From NCBI GenBank assembly GCA_016786495.1, contig JAEUUJ010000051.1:62001-126000 (forward strand): a DNA stretch of 64,000 bases, written 5' to 3'. A program made the position numbers and the translations under genes. Numbering within the stretch: position 1 is the first letter of the stretch; each line of letters opens with the position of its first letter. Source of the stretch: Cyclobacteriaceae bacterium. GTDB taxonomy: Bacteria; Bacteroidota; Bacteroidia; Cytophagales; Cyclobacteriaceae. Positions 44,388 through 53,034 of this stretch are shown here, piece after piece. The notes below the pieces were generated by a model. It saw only the letters and a list, made by a program, of their open reading frames with translations, was not told the DNA's origin and ran no database searches.

Positions 44388-45410
44388 TTACTCAGCTTCA
44401 GCTTTCTCCTTGCGGGGTATCAGCACGGAGAAGACAATCGAAAGCGTAAGCGTGGCGATGATGACCGTAAACGAGAGGTATACGTTCAGCTCGATGTGGA
44501 AAATTTCCAGAAGCATCTTCGCACCGATGAAGAAGAGAATAATGGAAAGCCCTTTCTGAAGTAAGTAGAACTTATCGATAATACCTGCCAACAGGAAGAA
44601 CATTGCCCGCAAGCCCATTACCGCGAAGATGTTAGATGTGTAAATCAGGAATTCGTTTTGTGTGATGGCAAAGGCAGCCGGGATTGAGTCAACCGCGAAA
44701 ATCAAATCGGTTGTTTCAATCAACACAATCACCAGGAAAAGCGGAGTGAAAAACCACTTTCCGTTTTCACGGAAGAAAAACTGCCCACCGTTGTCGGTTG
44801 CGGATATCGGCAAATACTTCCGGCAGATTCTTAGAATCGGATTTTTCTCAGGCTCAATTTTTTCATCACCATCTTCAAAGTAAATGCGGATACCCGAGTA
44901 GATCAGGAACACACCGAAGATGTAAAGAATCCAGTGGAATTTGTGAATGAGGATCGCGCCAACAAAAATGAATATCGCACGGAAAACAATCGCGCCTAAA
45001 ATTCCCCAGAATAATACCTTGTGATAATAAGTCTCATCGACCTTGAAATATTTCAAGATCAGCAGAATAACAAAGATGTTATCAACCGATAACGCATACT
45101 CGGTCAGGTACGTTGAGAAGTAAAGAACTGCCGCATCGGAACCAGTGAGGTTCGTAGGTACGCCCCCCTCCAGATGCGCATACGGTCCACCGAAATAAAT
45201 CAGCAATCCGAATATCGTACTGATCGAGACCCAAAAGATGGATTGATAGAGCGCAGACTTCGTTGTGATTTTATGAGCTTGTTTGTGAAACAACCCAAGG
45301 TCAACCACCATGAAAACAATAATAACAGCGAGGAAAATACCGAAGAGAATAGTCTCTCGCTGATCGCCACTGAAAAGGGAAAAGAGGAGTATATCGAATG
45401 TTCTCAGCAA
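44388..45410 (-). CDS. TerC/Alx family integral membrane protein
   Basis: 340 residues from TTG 45410; no ATG is in frame before residue 34, so TTG is the likely start. About eight to nine helices. Family markers: FMVVDLGLFHKQAH near residue 35, TEYALSVDNIFVILLIL near residue 105 and ETTDLIFAVDSIPAAFAIT near residue 230, where membrane-embedded aspartates are conserved. Alx/TerC proteins are linked to manganese export and tellurite resistance. A clean promoter lies upstream, with a leader of about 65 nt; it does not obviously fold as a yybP-ykoY riboswitch. Confidence 0.9.
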   Translation of the reverse strand: MLRTFDILLFSLFSGDQRETILFGIFLAVIIVFMVVDLGLFHKQAHKITTKSALYQSIFWVSISTIFGLLIYFGGPYAHLEGGVPTNLTGSDAAVLYFSTYLTEYALSVDNIFVILLILKYFKVDETYYHKVLFWGILGAIVFRAIFIFVGAILIHKFHWILYIFGVFLIYSGIRIYFEDGDEKIEPEKNPILRICRKYLPISATDNGGQFFFRENGKWFFTPLFLVIVLIETTDLIFAVDSIPAAFAITQNEFLIYTSNIFAVMGLRAMFFLLAGIIDKFYLLQKGLSIILFFIGAKMLLEIFHIELNVYLSFTVIIATLTLSIVFSVLIPRKEKAEAE

Positions 45411-45483
45411 AGGTTCTCAGTTCAGCATTTAGGGGAGTAGGCGAATTGCCAAGTTTTTAGCGGTTTTGACTGCCTACAGCCTT

Positions 45484-45511
45484 CAAAAGTACTAATTTAA
45501 TTTAATCTCAA
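45484..45511 (-). promoter_or_regulatory. Promoter of the TerC-like gene
   Basis: On the minus strand: -33 TTG (45511-45509), 17-base spacer, -7 TACTTTTG (45491-45484). Predicted start of transcription near 45477. Confidence 0.72.
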
Positions 45512-45571
45512 AAACTTACACGGGTGATTTATAGGGGATTACTGGAAAAGGAAACCCAAATACCTGCAATT

Positions 45572-45982
45572 TTACCCGCAGGTGTCGCAAACTCCCTGAA
45601 TAAGCAGGTTTACATCCTGCGGTTGATACCCCTTGGGAAGCTTAATTACCGGAATTTCGACCTGGAGGCAGTTGGTTTGACCGCACCGCACACATTTAAA
45701 GTGAACATGGTCGTGATGGTGGTTTGCAGAGGTACAGGCTTCGTTGCAAAGGGCATATTTCATTCCCCCCTCGCCATCGAGGACTTTATGGATAAGGCCC
45801 TTGTCGAGGAAGGTTTTTAACGTTCTGTACACAGTCACACGGTCGAATGATGCGGGCACTTCCCGCTCCAAATCTCCATGGGAAAGGGCGTAGTCATGCG
45901 TTAAAAATGCGTCCAAAATAGCAGCTCGGCTCGGGGTCGACCGAAGCTTAAAATCCTTCAGGATGCGAAATGAACTGTTCAT
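45572..45982 (-). CDS. Fur family metal-dependent repressor
   Basis: 136 residues. N-terminal winged helix (LRSTPSRAAILDAFL and FDRVTVYRTLKTFLDKGLIHK) and C-terminal dimerisation/metal domain: NHHHDHVHFKCVRCGQTNCL, ending in GVCDTCG. HHHDHVHFKC holds the regulatory-site histidines and the two CxxC pairs form the structural zinc site. The histidine-rich, CxxC-rich form resembles Zur more than Fur, but the sensed metal is not certain. Last gene of the gpmI operon; ATG overlaps the ABC exporter stop (ATGA). Confidence 0.92.
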   Translation of the reverse strand: MNSSFRILKDFKLRSTPSRAAILDAFLTHDYALSHGDLEREVPASFDRVTVYRTLKTFLDKGLIHKVLDGEGGMKYALCNEACTSANHHHDHVHFKCVRCGQTNCLQVEIPVIKLPKGYQPQDVNLLIQGVCDTCG

Positions 45983-47775
45983 GACTCGTGAAGCTGCAGC
46001 TTAAGCAGTGTACTATATATACCGTTATTTACCTGTGTAAGTTCAGCATGCGATCCCATTTCCGCAAGACGGCCGTCATTGATCACGAAAATGCGGTCTA
46101 CTTTTTTAATCGTACTGAGGCGATGGGCAATGACAATCGTAGTGCGCCCTTCCATGAGTTTTTCGAGGGCCTCCTGCACAAGCACCTCCGATTGTGCGTC
46201 AAGCGAGCTGGTGGCCTCGTCCAGAATCAGAATGGCAGGGTCTTTTAGAATGGCGCGTGCAATCGCAATCCGCTGACGCTGTCCGCCTGAAAGTTTTACA
46301 CCCCGTTCACCCACCAGTGTTTTAAATCCTTCAGGGAAACGTTCAATGAATTCCAATGCATTGGCTTTGCGCGCGGCTTCTTTTATTTCCTCCAGCCCCG
46401 CTCCCGGTTTTCCGTATGCGATGTTCTCTTCAATAGTACCTCCGAATAAGATTACTTCCTGCGGAACTACCCCCAGGTTGTGGCGGTATCCTGTGAGGTG
46501 ATAGGATTGAATGTCGGTTCCATCGACCAGAATGCTTCCTTCCGTTACAGGATAGAATCGCATCAACAGGTTAATGATGGTCGACTTGCCGGAACCGCTT
46601 TTGCCTACGAGCGCAATCTTCTCTCCGGTCTTTATCTTAAAGTTGAGATCTTTTAAAACGGGATAATCAACTCGGGACGGATAAGAGAATGAAACGTTGT
46701 CGAAAACAACTTCTCCGCTCACATGCAAACGATTATCGGCTACCGTTTCCATTTCATCCGGCTGGTCAAGTATCTGAAGCAGTCGGTCCGATGCGCCTAC
46801 AGCCTTTTGAAGTTGGGAATAAATGTCGCCCAGCCCGGCAATGGAACCTCCGATAAAGGCCGTGTAAATGATGAACGATAACAAATTGTTTCCATCCATT
46901 TCACCTTGTTGTACCAGTAAAGCACCGTACCAGCCTACCGCTACAATAGCTCCGAAAAGTGTAAATACAACGAAGGAGATAAACAGGCCACGATAGCGCG
47001 AAGCGCGCAAAGCGATTTTCACTACCTCGGCGAGTGACTTACGATAACGAAGAATTTCAAGTGTTTCATTGGTGAAGGCTTTTACTACCGCGATCGACTG
47101 AAGTGCCTCCTCAACGATGGTGTTAGTTTCTGCAAGCCTGTCTTGTGTTTTCCCTGACATTCTGCGGATGGCCTTTCCAAAAACCATAGCCAGTACAATC
47201 AGCACCGGGAACGTGAGCAGCATGAAAACGGTAAGCTCGGGCGCAAGGAAAAAGATAAATACACTTCCGCCAATCAGGATAATCGTCTGACGAATTAATT
47301 CGGCCAGGGTGATGGTGAGCGCGTCCTGCAATAAAGCCACGTCAGATGTGATGCGGCTCATCAACTCTCCCACACGGCTGTTATCGAAGAAGCTTATGGG
47401 TGACCAAACCAGTTTCCGGAATAAACTCTGACGCAAGTCGGACAACGCCCGTTCACTGGTCAGGGAGAATGTGTAAACCCGTAAGAAGGAAAATATGCTT
47501 TGAACAAAGAGGATCGCGATAAGAACTAAGGCAATTTGCGTGATGGAGTGGAAGTATGGATTTTTCTTAGCGGAGGCAACATCCAGCAGCATGCCGGCAA
47601 AGTAGGGGAACGCCAAAAGCACCATGCCGGATAATCCCAGGCATATTAAACCAATGATGAAGTAGCCCTTGTACGGCAGCATAAACCTGAAAATGCCCGC
47701 CAGTTTTCTCAGGCCGGCTTTATCAAGTTTCCGTTTTTCTTCTTTTTGTAAGGGTTCGTGCGAACGTTTAGCCAT
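45979..47775 (-). CDS. ABC exporter, MsbA-like (membrane and ATPase domains fused)
   Basis: 598 residues. Six transmembrane helices (about 30-320), then the nucleotide-binding domain: Walker A GKSGSGKST near residue 390, signature LSGGQRQR near 495 and Walker B ILILDEATSSLD near 515, ending with the H-loop IVIAHRLST. A type IV ABC exporter homodimer such as MsbA or a multidrug exporter; the substrate cannot be told. Second-to-last gene of the gpmI operon, 2 bases after the lipoprotein gene and overlapping the Fur-family gene. Confidence 0.92.
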   Translation of the reverse strand: MAKRSHEPLQKEEKRKLDKAGLRKLAGIFRFMLPYKGYFIIGLICLGLSGMVLLAFPYFAGMLLDVASAKKNPYFHSITQIALVLIAILFVQSIFSFLRVYTFSLTSERALSDLRQSLFRKLVWSPISFFDNSRVGELMSRITSDVALLQDALTITLAELIRQTIILIGGSVFIFFLAPELTVFMLLTFPVLIVLAMVFGKAIRRMSGKTQDRLAETNTIVEEALQSIAVVKAFTNETLEILRYRKSLAEVVKIALRASRYRGLFISFVVFTLFGAIVAVGWYGALLVQQGEMDGNNLLSFIIYTAFIGGSIAGLGDIYSQLQKAVGASDRLLQILDQPDEMETVADNRLHVSGEVVFDNVSFSYPSRVDYPVLKDLNFKIKTGEKIALVGKSGSGKSTIINLLMRFYPVTEGSILVDGTDIQSYHLTGYRHNLGVVPQEVILFGGTIEENIAYGKPGAGLEEIKEAARKANALEFIERFPEGFKTLVGERGVKLSGGQRQRIAIARAILKDPAILILDEATSSLDAQSEVLVQEALEKLMEGRTTIVIAHRLSTIKKVDRIFVINDGRLAEMGSHAELTQVNNGIYSTLLKLQLHES

Positions 47776-47777
47776 AG

Positions 47778-48377
47778 TTAAGGTAAGGTGATCATCCCGT
47801 TTACGGAAAATTGGACAGAATCGCCCAGCATTGTTTTCTGCCCTCCGGTAATAGAGTAGGATGTAAGCACGATTTTATTGTTGATGTTTTCAAAATTCAT
47901 TGTCAATTCCCTGGTGCTGCTCAGGAGCCGCGCGCTGCTAAGCAATAAATCTTCTTCATGATAACGCGCTTCGATTTTGCGAAGGTTTTTCAAATCGCCC
48001 AGGTAGTAAATTTTCAGATACTCTACCGGGCGTGGCTCCGTACATTCCATGGAGTACATCAGCAGGTTGCTGTTTACATCGCGCTTACCTTTTTCCACAC
48101 GATACAAGCCTCTGTTTGAAGCTTTATTGATGTCGTTCAGTTGTGCGAAGATGCTTAGCTCGTTCCGCCAGCCCGTGGTATCGTTCACCATGCCAGCTTG
48201 CTCATGTTTGTCACCGATAACAGCTTCCTTGGAGAGTCGGCCGCCCGATTCGAACAGTGTGACGACCTGCGCCTCTACCAAACTATCCATCGGAAAATAG
48301 TAAGCCGTTTCCTTCCGCCCGTTCTCACAAGCGAAAAGCATCAACGCCAGCGCAAAAAGAAGAAACGAAACTCTCAC
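47778..48377 (-). CDS. Lipoprotein of unknown function in the gpmI operon
   Basis: 199 residues from GTG 48377 (a TTG directly upstream is the alternative). Lipoprotein leader MRVSFLLFALALMLFAC (Cys17), so envelope located. Mature part is beta-rich with charged turns (AYYFPMDSLVEAQVV, YLKIYYLGDLKNLRKI, ITGGQKTMLGDSVQFSVNGM) and shows no familiar motif. Fits between gpmI (17 bases upstream) and the ABC exporter (2 bases downstream), and may assist export. No family recognised. Confidence 0.75.
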   Translation of the reverse strand: MRVSFLLFALALMLFACENGRKETAYYFPMDSLVEAQVVTLFESGGRLSKEAVIGDKHEQAGMVNDTTGWRNELSIFAQLNDINKASNRGLYRVEKGKRDVNSNLLMYSMECTEPRPVEYLKIYYLGDLKNLRKIEARYHEEDLLLSSARLLSSTRELTMNFENINNKIVLTSYSITGGQKTMLGDSVQFSVNGMITLP

Positions 48378-48394
48378 CAATTGAATCGGAATAA

Positions 48395-49915
48395 TTAAGC
48401 TATCAGCACTTCTCCGGTCATTTCCGGTGGTACAGGAACTCCCATCAGCGTAAGAATCGTTGGCGCCAGGTCGCCCAGCTTGCCGTTTTTGATGGTTCCC
48501 TTAAAGGAATCATCAACCAGAATACACGGAACAAGACTTGTTGAGTGAGCCGTATTGGGCGTTCCGTCTTCATTAATCATGAAATCGGCATTGCCATGAT
48601 CGGCAATCACGATCACTGTATAACCGTTTCGTAAAGCCGCTTCGGTTACTTTACCTGCACAATAGTCAACCGTTTCGCACGCCTTCACCACAGCTTCAAA
48701 AACACCTGTGTGTCCAACCATGTCGGGGTTCGCGAAGTTCAAACAGATGAAGTCAGCGTAGCGCTTGTCGAGTTCCGGGATGAGTTTGTCTTTCAAATCA
48801 TTCGCACTCATCTCGGGCTTCAGATCGTATGTGGCAACTTTCGGAGACGGACAGAGTATTCGGGTTTCACCCTCAAACTCCTGCTCTCTTCCCCCGGAGA
48901 AGAAGAACGTCACGTGCGGATATTTTTCTGTTTCTGCGATGCGAATCTGTTTCTTTCCGGCTCTTGACAATACCTCGCCCAGTGTATTATTCAAATTATC
49001 CTTGTCAAAAATGATTTTTACATTTTTAAAGGTATCGTCATAGTTGGTGAGGGTAATGTAATACAGGTTCAGCGCCTTCATATTTTGCTCCGGAAAATCC
49101 TGTTGCGTTAGCGCCTGCGTGATTTCGCGTCCGCGATCGGTACGGAAGTTAAAACACAATACCACGTCACCTTCCTGAATGGTTGCAACCGGTTTGCCAT
49201 TTTCCACCATCACAATCGGCTTGATGAACTCATCGGTCACGTTGTTATCGTAAGATTTTTGAACAGCGGTCAACACGTCCGTAGCTGCTTCACCGGTTCC
49301 ATGAACGAGCACATCATACGCGAGCTTCACCCGCTCCCACCGCTTGTCGCGGTCCATCGCGAAGTAACGACCCACCACGCTTGCAATTTTTCCGGATGTT
49401 TGCTTCAAGTGCGCTTGAAGATCTCTTAAATAGTCAATGCCGCCTTTCGGATCAGTGTCGCGTCCATCGGTAAACGCATGCACGAAGAGATTTTTAATTC
49501 CGTTGTGGTGGATGATTGAGCAAATTCCTTTCAGGTGATCGATGTGAGAGTGCACACCTCCGTCCGATACAAGACCGATCAAATGAAAATTCCTGTTATT
49601 TGACTTTGCGTATTGAATTGCATCGAGCAGTACCGGGTTTTTATCGAGCTCTTTGTCGGCAATCGCTTTATTAACCTTCACCAGATCCTGATAAATCACC
49701 CGCCCGGCTCCGATGTTCATGTGGCCAACCTCCGAATTTCCCATTTGCCCGGCAGGTAAACCTACCGCCAGCCCCGAAGCTTCAAGTTTGCTGTTGGCAT
49801 ATTTCGGATAGAGAGAATTTATAAAGGGTGTGCGTGCGTGGTCAATTGCAGAAACGTTTTTGTTAGTCGCAATACCCCAACCATCGAGGATCATCAACAG
49901 CACCTTTTTATTCAT
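48395..49915 (-). CDS. gpmI: 2,3-bisphosphoglycerate-independent phosphoglycerate mutase
   Basis: 506 residues. Interconverts 3- and 2-phosphoglycerate in glycolysis with two manganese ions. Opening LLMILDGWGIATNKNVSAI, catalytic serine in GQMGNSEVGHMNIGAGR (Ser61), phosphatase-fold motif NFRTDRGREIT near residue 255 and metal ligands in VIADHGNADFM near residue 440. Clear promoter upstream. First gene of a four-gene operon with a lipoprotein, an ABC exporter and a Fur-family repressor. Confidence 0.97.
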   Translation of the reverse strand: MNKKVLLMILDGWGIATNKNVSAIDHARTPFINSLYPKYANSKLEASGLAVGLPAGQMGNSEVGHMNIGAGRVIYQDLVKVNKAIADKELDKNPVLLDAIQYAKSNNRNFHLIGLVSDGGVHSHIDHLKGICSIIHHNGIKNLFVHAFTDGRDTDPKGGIDYLRDLQAHLKQTSGKIASVVGRYFAMDRDKRWERVKLAYDVLVHGTGEAATDVLTAVQKSYDNNVTDEFIKPIVMVENGKPVATIQEGDVVLCFNFRTDRGREITQALTQQDFPEQNMKALNLYYITLTNYDDTFKNVKIIFDKDNLNNTLGEVLSRAGKKQIRIAETEKYPHVTFFFSGGREQEFEGETRILCPSPKVATYDLKPEMSANDLKDKLIPELDKRYADFICLNFANPDMVGHTGVFEAVVKACETVDYCAGKVTEAALRNGYTVIVIADHGNADFMINEDGTPNTAHSTSLVPCILVDDSFKGTIKNGKLGDLAPTILTLMGVPVPPEMTGEVLIA

Positions 49916-49934
49916 AATAGAAGCAATTAGGCCG

Positions 49935-49942
49935 CAAATATA
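49935..49942 (-). promoter_or_regulatory. Promoter -7 element of the gpmI operon
   Basis: TATATTTG on the minus strand, an exact TAnnTTTG match, 20 bases before ATG 49915. Confidence 0.6.
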
Positions 49943-49981
49943 ACGCTAATGATCCATTAAGAGGTTACTTTAGCCCCCCAC

Positions 49982-49997
49982 AGGCATACATGCCTGC
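49982..49997. other. Perfect inverted repeat in the gpmI / DUF4783 divergent gap
   Basis: CAGGCAT AC ATGCCTG: 7-bp arms with a 2-base centre. No T-run follows, so it is not a terminator; it could be an operator or chance. The rest of the gap (49916-50094) holds only the gpmI promoter and a weak -7-like CATCTTTG at about 50057-50064. Confidence 0.4.
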
Positions 49998-50094
49998 GTA
50001 CCGTGAAGTTCGCGGAAAGGGCGTTCCGAACCCATATTTCGGCTAATTTCATAATCATCTTTGTATGGCATACTTTTGGGTATATCTCAACGCT

Positions 50095-50499
50095 ATGAGG
50101 AGAAAGTGGTTGTTTTTGTCGCTGGCGGTTGGAGTGCTCTTTTTAGCCTCCAATACAGCACTGGCACAGAAAAACGAGGTTGTGGATCAGGTAAAAGATG
50201 CCATTAAGGCTGGCAGCGCTAAGGAACTGTCGAAGTACCTGAACCAGACGGTAGACGTAACAATTGAAGGCAAGCTTCAGAACTACAGCAAGGCCCAGGC
50301 GGAATTTGTGCTGCGCGATTTCTTTAAAGCTCACGCCCCAAACGATTTTAACATTATTCACCAGGGCTCATCAAAAGGCGGGCAGCCCTTCGCGATTGGC
50401 GAGTACAAAAGCGGAGCTGACGTGTACCGCGTCTGGATGAAAATCAAAACGATCAATAAGGATCAGCTCATCCAGGAGATTTCCTTTGTCAAGCAGTAA
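50095..50499 (+). CDS. DUF4783 family secreted protein
   Basis: 134 residues from ATG 50095, the start of a signal peptide (MRRKWLFLSLAVGVLFLASN to TALAQ); an ATG at 50065 adds ten residues but lies on a promoter-like motif. DUF4783 pattern: DQVKDAIKAGSAKELSKYLNQTVDVTIEGK, then YSKAQAEFVLRDFFKAHAP and FNIIHQGSSKGGQPFAIGEY. A NTF2-like fold seems likely. Found beside nadC in many Bacteroidota; function unknown. Confidence 0.88.
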   Translation: MRRKWLFLSLAVGVLFLASNTALAQKNEVVDQVKDAIKAGSAKELSKYLNQTVDVTIEGKLQNYSKAQAEFVLRDFFKAHAPNDFNIIHQGSSKGGQPFAIGEYKSGADVYRVWMKIKTINKDQLIQEISFVKQ

Positions 50500-50562
50500 G
50501 TCCGGGCGCACAAATAGGATTCGGCAAGTCATAAATCCGAAAATCCTCATCATTTTTGTGCC

Positions 50563-51420
50563 GTGAGACCCGCATACATCACCGACCTGTTTCTGCACCA
50601 ATTTATCGCCTCCGCGTTTGCTGAGGATGTTGGTGATGGCGATCACTCAACGCTTGCCTCAATTCCCGCATCGGCCACGCGTAAAGCACGGCTTCTGGTC
50701 AAACATGATGGAATCATTGCCGGGGTTGAGCTGGCAGAAATCATTTTCAGGCATTTCGATCCATTGCTGAAGGTGACGGTTTCAATTTCCGATGGCCAGC
50801 CTGTTAAGAAAGGCGAAGTGGCGTTTATTGTGGAAGGATCGGCCCGTTCAATTTTAACGTGCGAACGCCTGGTATTGAACTGCATGCAGCGCATGAGCGG
50901 CATTGCCACCTATACACGCTATCTCTCCGGATTGATTGCAGGAACTCAGGCTAAACTTCTGGACACGCGTAAAACCACACCCAATTTCCGGTTGCTCGAG
51001 AAGTGGGCGGTGATCATTGGCGGAGGCCTCAACCACCGCATCGGTTTGTACGACATGATCATGCTCAAGGACAATCACGTTGACATGGCGGGTGGAATCG
51101 CCCAAGCAATCAATCAAACAAAAGAGTATCTTCGCGCCACGAAAAAAAATCTCCGGATTGAAATTGAAACCCGCAACCTGCAGGAAGTTCAGGAAGTGGT
51201 TCAAACAGGCGGTGTAGACGTAATCATGCTCGATAACATGTCGCCCGCAGACATGAGGAAAGCTGTGGCGTTGATTGCCGGCAAACATCAGACGGAGGCC
51301 AGTGGAGGCATCACCGAAGAAACGATTCGAACGGTAGCCGAAACCGGGGTTGATTTTATTTCGGTAGGGGCCTTAACCCATTCGATTAAAAGTATGGACC
51401 TGAGCCTCAAAGCATTTTAA
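50563..51420 (+). CDS. nadC: Nicotinate-nucleotide pyrophosphorylase (quinolinate phosphoribosyltransferase)
   Basis: 285 residues from GTG 50563. Makes nicotinate mononucleotide from quinolinate and PRPP in de novo NAD synthesis. Recognised by AFAEDVGDGDHST near residue 20, ILTCERLVLNCMQRMSGIAT near residue 100, LDTRKTTPNFRLLEKWAV (active-site Arg/Lys) near 135, and VDVIMLDNM and ASGGITEETI at the end. No other nad gene is adjacent. Confidence 0.96.
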   Translation: MRPAYITDLFLHQFIASAFAEDVGDGDHSTLASIPASATRKARLLVKHDGIIAGVELAEIIFRHFDPLLKVTVSISDGQPVKKGEVAFIVEGSARSILTCERLVLNCMQRMSGIATYTRYLSGLIAGTQAKLLDTRKTTPNFRLLEKWAVIIGGGLNHRIGLYDMIMLKDNHVDMAGGIAQAINQTKEYLRATKKNLRIEIETRNLQEVQEVVQTGGVDVIMLDNMSPADMRKAVALIAGKHQTEASGGITEETIRTVAETGVDFISVGALTHSIKSMDLSLKAF

Positions 51421-51446
51421 CAGAAAGAATTGATTGTTGATAGATT

Positions 51447-51929
51447 ATGATCGTTAAGACAAAGAATTACAAGCTCGAAAAGAAAATTTACATCAAGCTT
51501 GCGCTGCAGGCTGTTTTGAAAAAGCAGGGTTGGATTGCCGCATTGGTTGCATTTTTACTATGCCTCGGGTACATGATTCCGGGGGCTGATACAATCTGGT
51601 GGTTTATTGGTGCGGTGATCGGATTGGGGCTGTACATTTTATTCTGGTGGATTCAGTTTTACGGAGTAACACAACTCGAACAGGGCAAAATGCTGTTCGA
51701 GAAATTTTCATACGAAATCACCAGTCAGCAAATCGTGATGAAGATTAACGCGCGCGAAGGCATGCCGATGAAATGGGATCAGATCAAGAGCGCAGAAATC
51801 GGTAAAGACTACTTCGTGTTTTTTATCAATAAGGCTCAGCTCATTTATCTCCCCTTCAGAATTTTCAATACCGAGAACGAGCGGAAGTTTGTCGCCAGTG
51901 TTTTAAAAACCAAAAAACTGGTGAAGTAA
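51447..51929 (+). CDS. YcxB-like membrane protein
   Basis: 160 residues with two transmembrane helices (QGWIAALVAFLLCLGYMI and WWFIGAVIGLGLYILFWWI), then a beta-rich C-terminal domain (YEITSQQIVMKINAREG, DQIKSAEIGKDYFVFFI, LIYLPFRIF) matching the YcxB-like pattern. PH-like fold likely; function unknown. 26 bases after nadC and 3 bases before recX, so part of a run of co-directional genes. Confidence 0.82.
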   Translation: MIVKTKNYKLEKKIYIKLALQAVLKKQGWIAALVAFLLCLGYMIPGADTIWWFIGAVIGLGLYILFWWIQFYGVTQLEQGKMLFEKFSYEITSQQIVMKINAREGMPMKWDQIKSAEIGKDYFVFFINKAQLIYLPFRIFNTENERKFVASVLKTKKLVK

Positions 51930-51932
51930 TCT

Positions 51933-52412
51933 GTGCAGCCAACCCGTAAGCGACTAACCGTTGAGCAGGCACGACAAAAAGCGTTACGCTACTGCGCTTA
52001 CCAGGAACGTTGCCACCAGGAAGTAAAAAACAAACTGTACGAGTACGGACTGAATTCATCGGATGCCGATGAGTTACTCAGCTATTTGATCACCGAGGGT
52101 TTCCTGAATGAAGAGCGGTTTGCAAAACTTTTTGCAGGCGGCAAGTTCAGAATTAAACAGTGGGGACGGATCAAGATCGTCCATGCGCTTGAGGCCAAGG
52201 GTATTTCCAAAAAGTGTATTCAGATAGGTTTGAAAGAAATAGAAGAACCAGATTATCTGCAAACGCTCGAAAAACTGATTGAAGAGAAAGTTGAGCACGC
52301 AGAAACGGACGACCGGTTTGTTTTGCGGAACAAGATATCCCAGTCTGTAATCCAGAAAGGCTTCGAGCCTGAATTGGTGTGGAAAACCCTGAAAAAACAG
52401 CTGCCGGACTGA
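51933..52412 (+). CDS. recX: Regulatory protein RecX
   Basis: 159 residues from GTG 51933. RecX modulates RecA filament growth. Three helical repeats: ARQKALRYCAYQERCHQEVKN, then YLITEGFLNEERFAKLFAGG and IKIVHALEAKGISKKCI, with a C-terminal third repeat (RNKISQSVIQKGFEPELVW). recA is not in the window. Starts 3 bases after the YcxB-like gene. Confidence 0.92.
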   Translation: MQPTRKRLTVEQARQKALRYCAYQERCHQEVKNKLYEYGLNSSDADELLSYLITEGFLNEERFAKLFAGGKFRIKQWGRIKIVHALEAKGISKKCIQIGLKEIEEPDYLQTLEKLIEEKVEHAETDDRFVLRNKISQSVIQKGFEPELVWKTLKKQLPD

Positions 52413-52491
52413 TTCTCTGGAATTGTAATCTGCACGACAATCCTACCTGTTCCGAAAACCTACCTTGGGGTTTTATTCGTATGTTCCTGTT

Positions 52492-52947
52492 ATGAAGTTC
52501 GCACTGATTCTCCTTTTTGTAGCCGGCCCGATAGCCGGCTTTGCGCAGACCGATGCGCTGCGTCAAAAGCACTACAACGTAAAAGACGGCCTGGCCCTCG
52601 AGGGATATGACGCAGTATCGTATTTTGACGGAAAACCTGCTGAAGGCAAAAGCAACCTGACCTACTCCTACAAAGGCCTCACGTATCGCTTCAGTACCCA
52701 GGCTAACCTCGCCAAGTTTAAATCTTCACCCGACAAGTACGAACCTGCCTATGGCGGATGGTGTGCTTACGCGATGGGCGAGAATGGCGAAAAGGTGAAG
52801 GTCGATCCGGAAACCTATAAGATTTTAGAGGGCAGACTTTACTTGTTCTATAATTTCTGGACGAACAACACACTCGAAAAGTGGAACAAAAACCAGCAAA
52901 AATTGAAAGACTCGGCCGACCGTAACTGGAGTAAAATTGTTCACTAG
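52492..52947 (+). CDS. Secreted YHS-domain protein
   Basis: 151 residues from ATG 52492, which begins a signal peptide (MKFALILLFVAGPIAGFAQ). The mature part is a YHS domain: LEGYDAVSYFDGKPAEG, YKGLTYRFSTQANLAKFKSSPDKYEPAYGG and WCAYAMGENGEKV. YHS domains occur in metal-handling and redox proteins. Likely periplasmic; exact role unknown. Confidence 0.92.
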   Translation: MKFALILLFVAGPIAGFAQTDALRQKHYNVKDGLALEGYDAVSYFDGKPAEGKSNLTYSYKGLTYRFSTQANLAKFKSSPDKYEPAYGGWCAYAMGENGEKVKVDPETYKILEGRLYLFYNFWTNNTLEKWNKNQQKLKDSADRNWSKIVH

Positions 52948-53010
52948 CCGTTCAAACCGAACTTTTGGCGGCACTATAATTACTTTTAGAAAATATTTTC
53001 CGTTTTGCTT

Positions 53011-53018
53011 TATCTTTG
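53011..53018 (+). promoter_or_regulatory. Promoter -7 element of the DinB-to-aminotransferase operon
   Basis: TATCTTTG, exact TAnnTTTG match, 17 bases before ATG 53035. No good -33 TTG at the usual spacing. Confidence 0.6.
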
Positions 53019-53034
53019 AGTTGAATCCCCCGCT

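Noticed and set aside
45411-45480. Manganese (yybP-ykoY) riboswitch in the leader of the TerC-like gene
   Set aside because: Leader is only about 65 nt and the conserved loop sequences of that riboswitch were not recognised.
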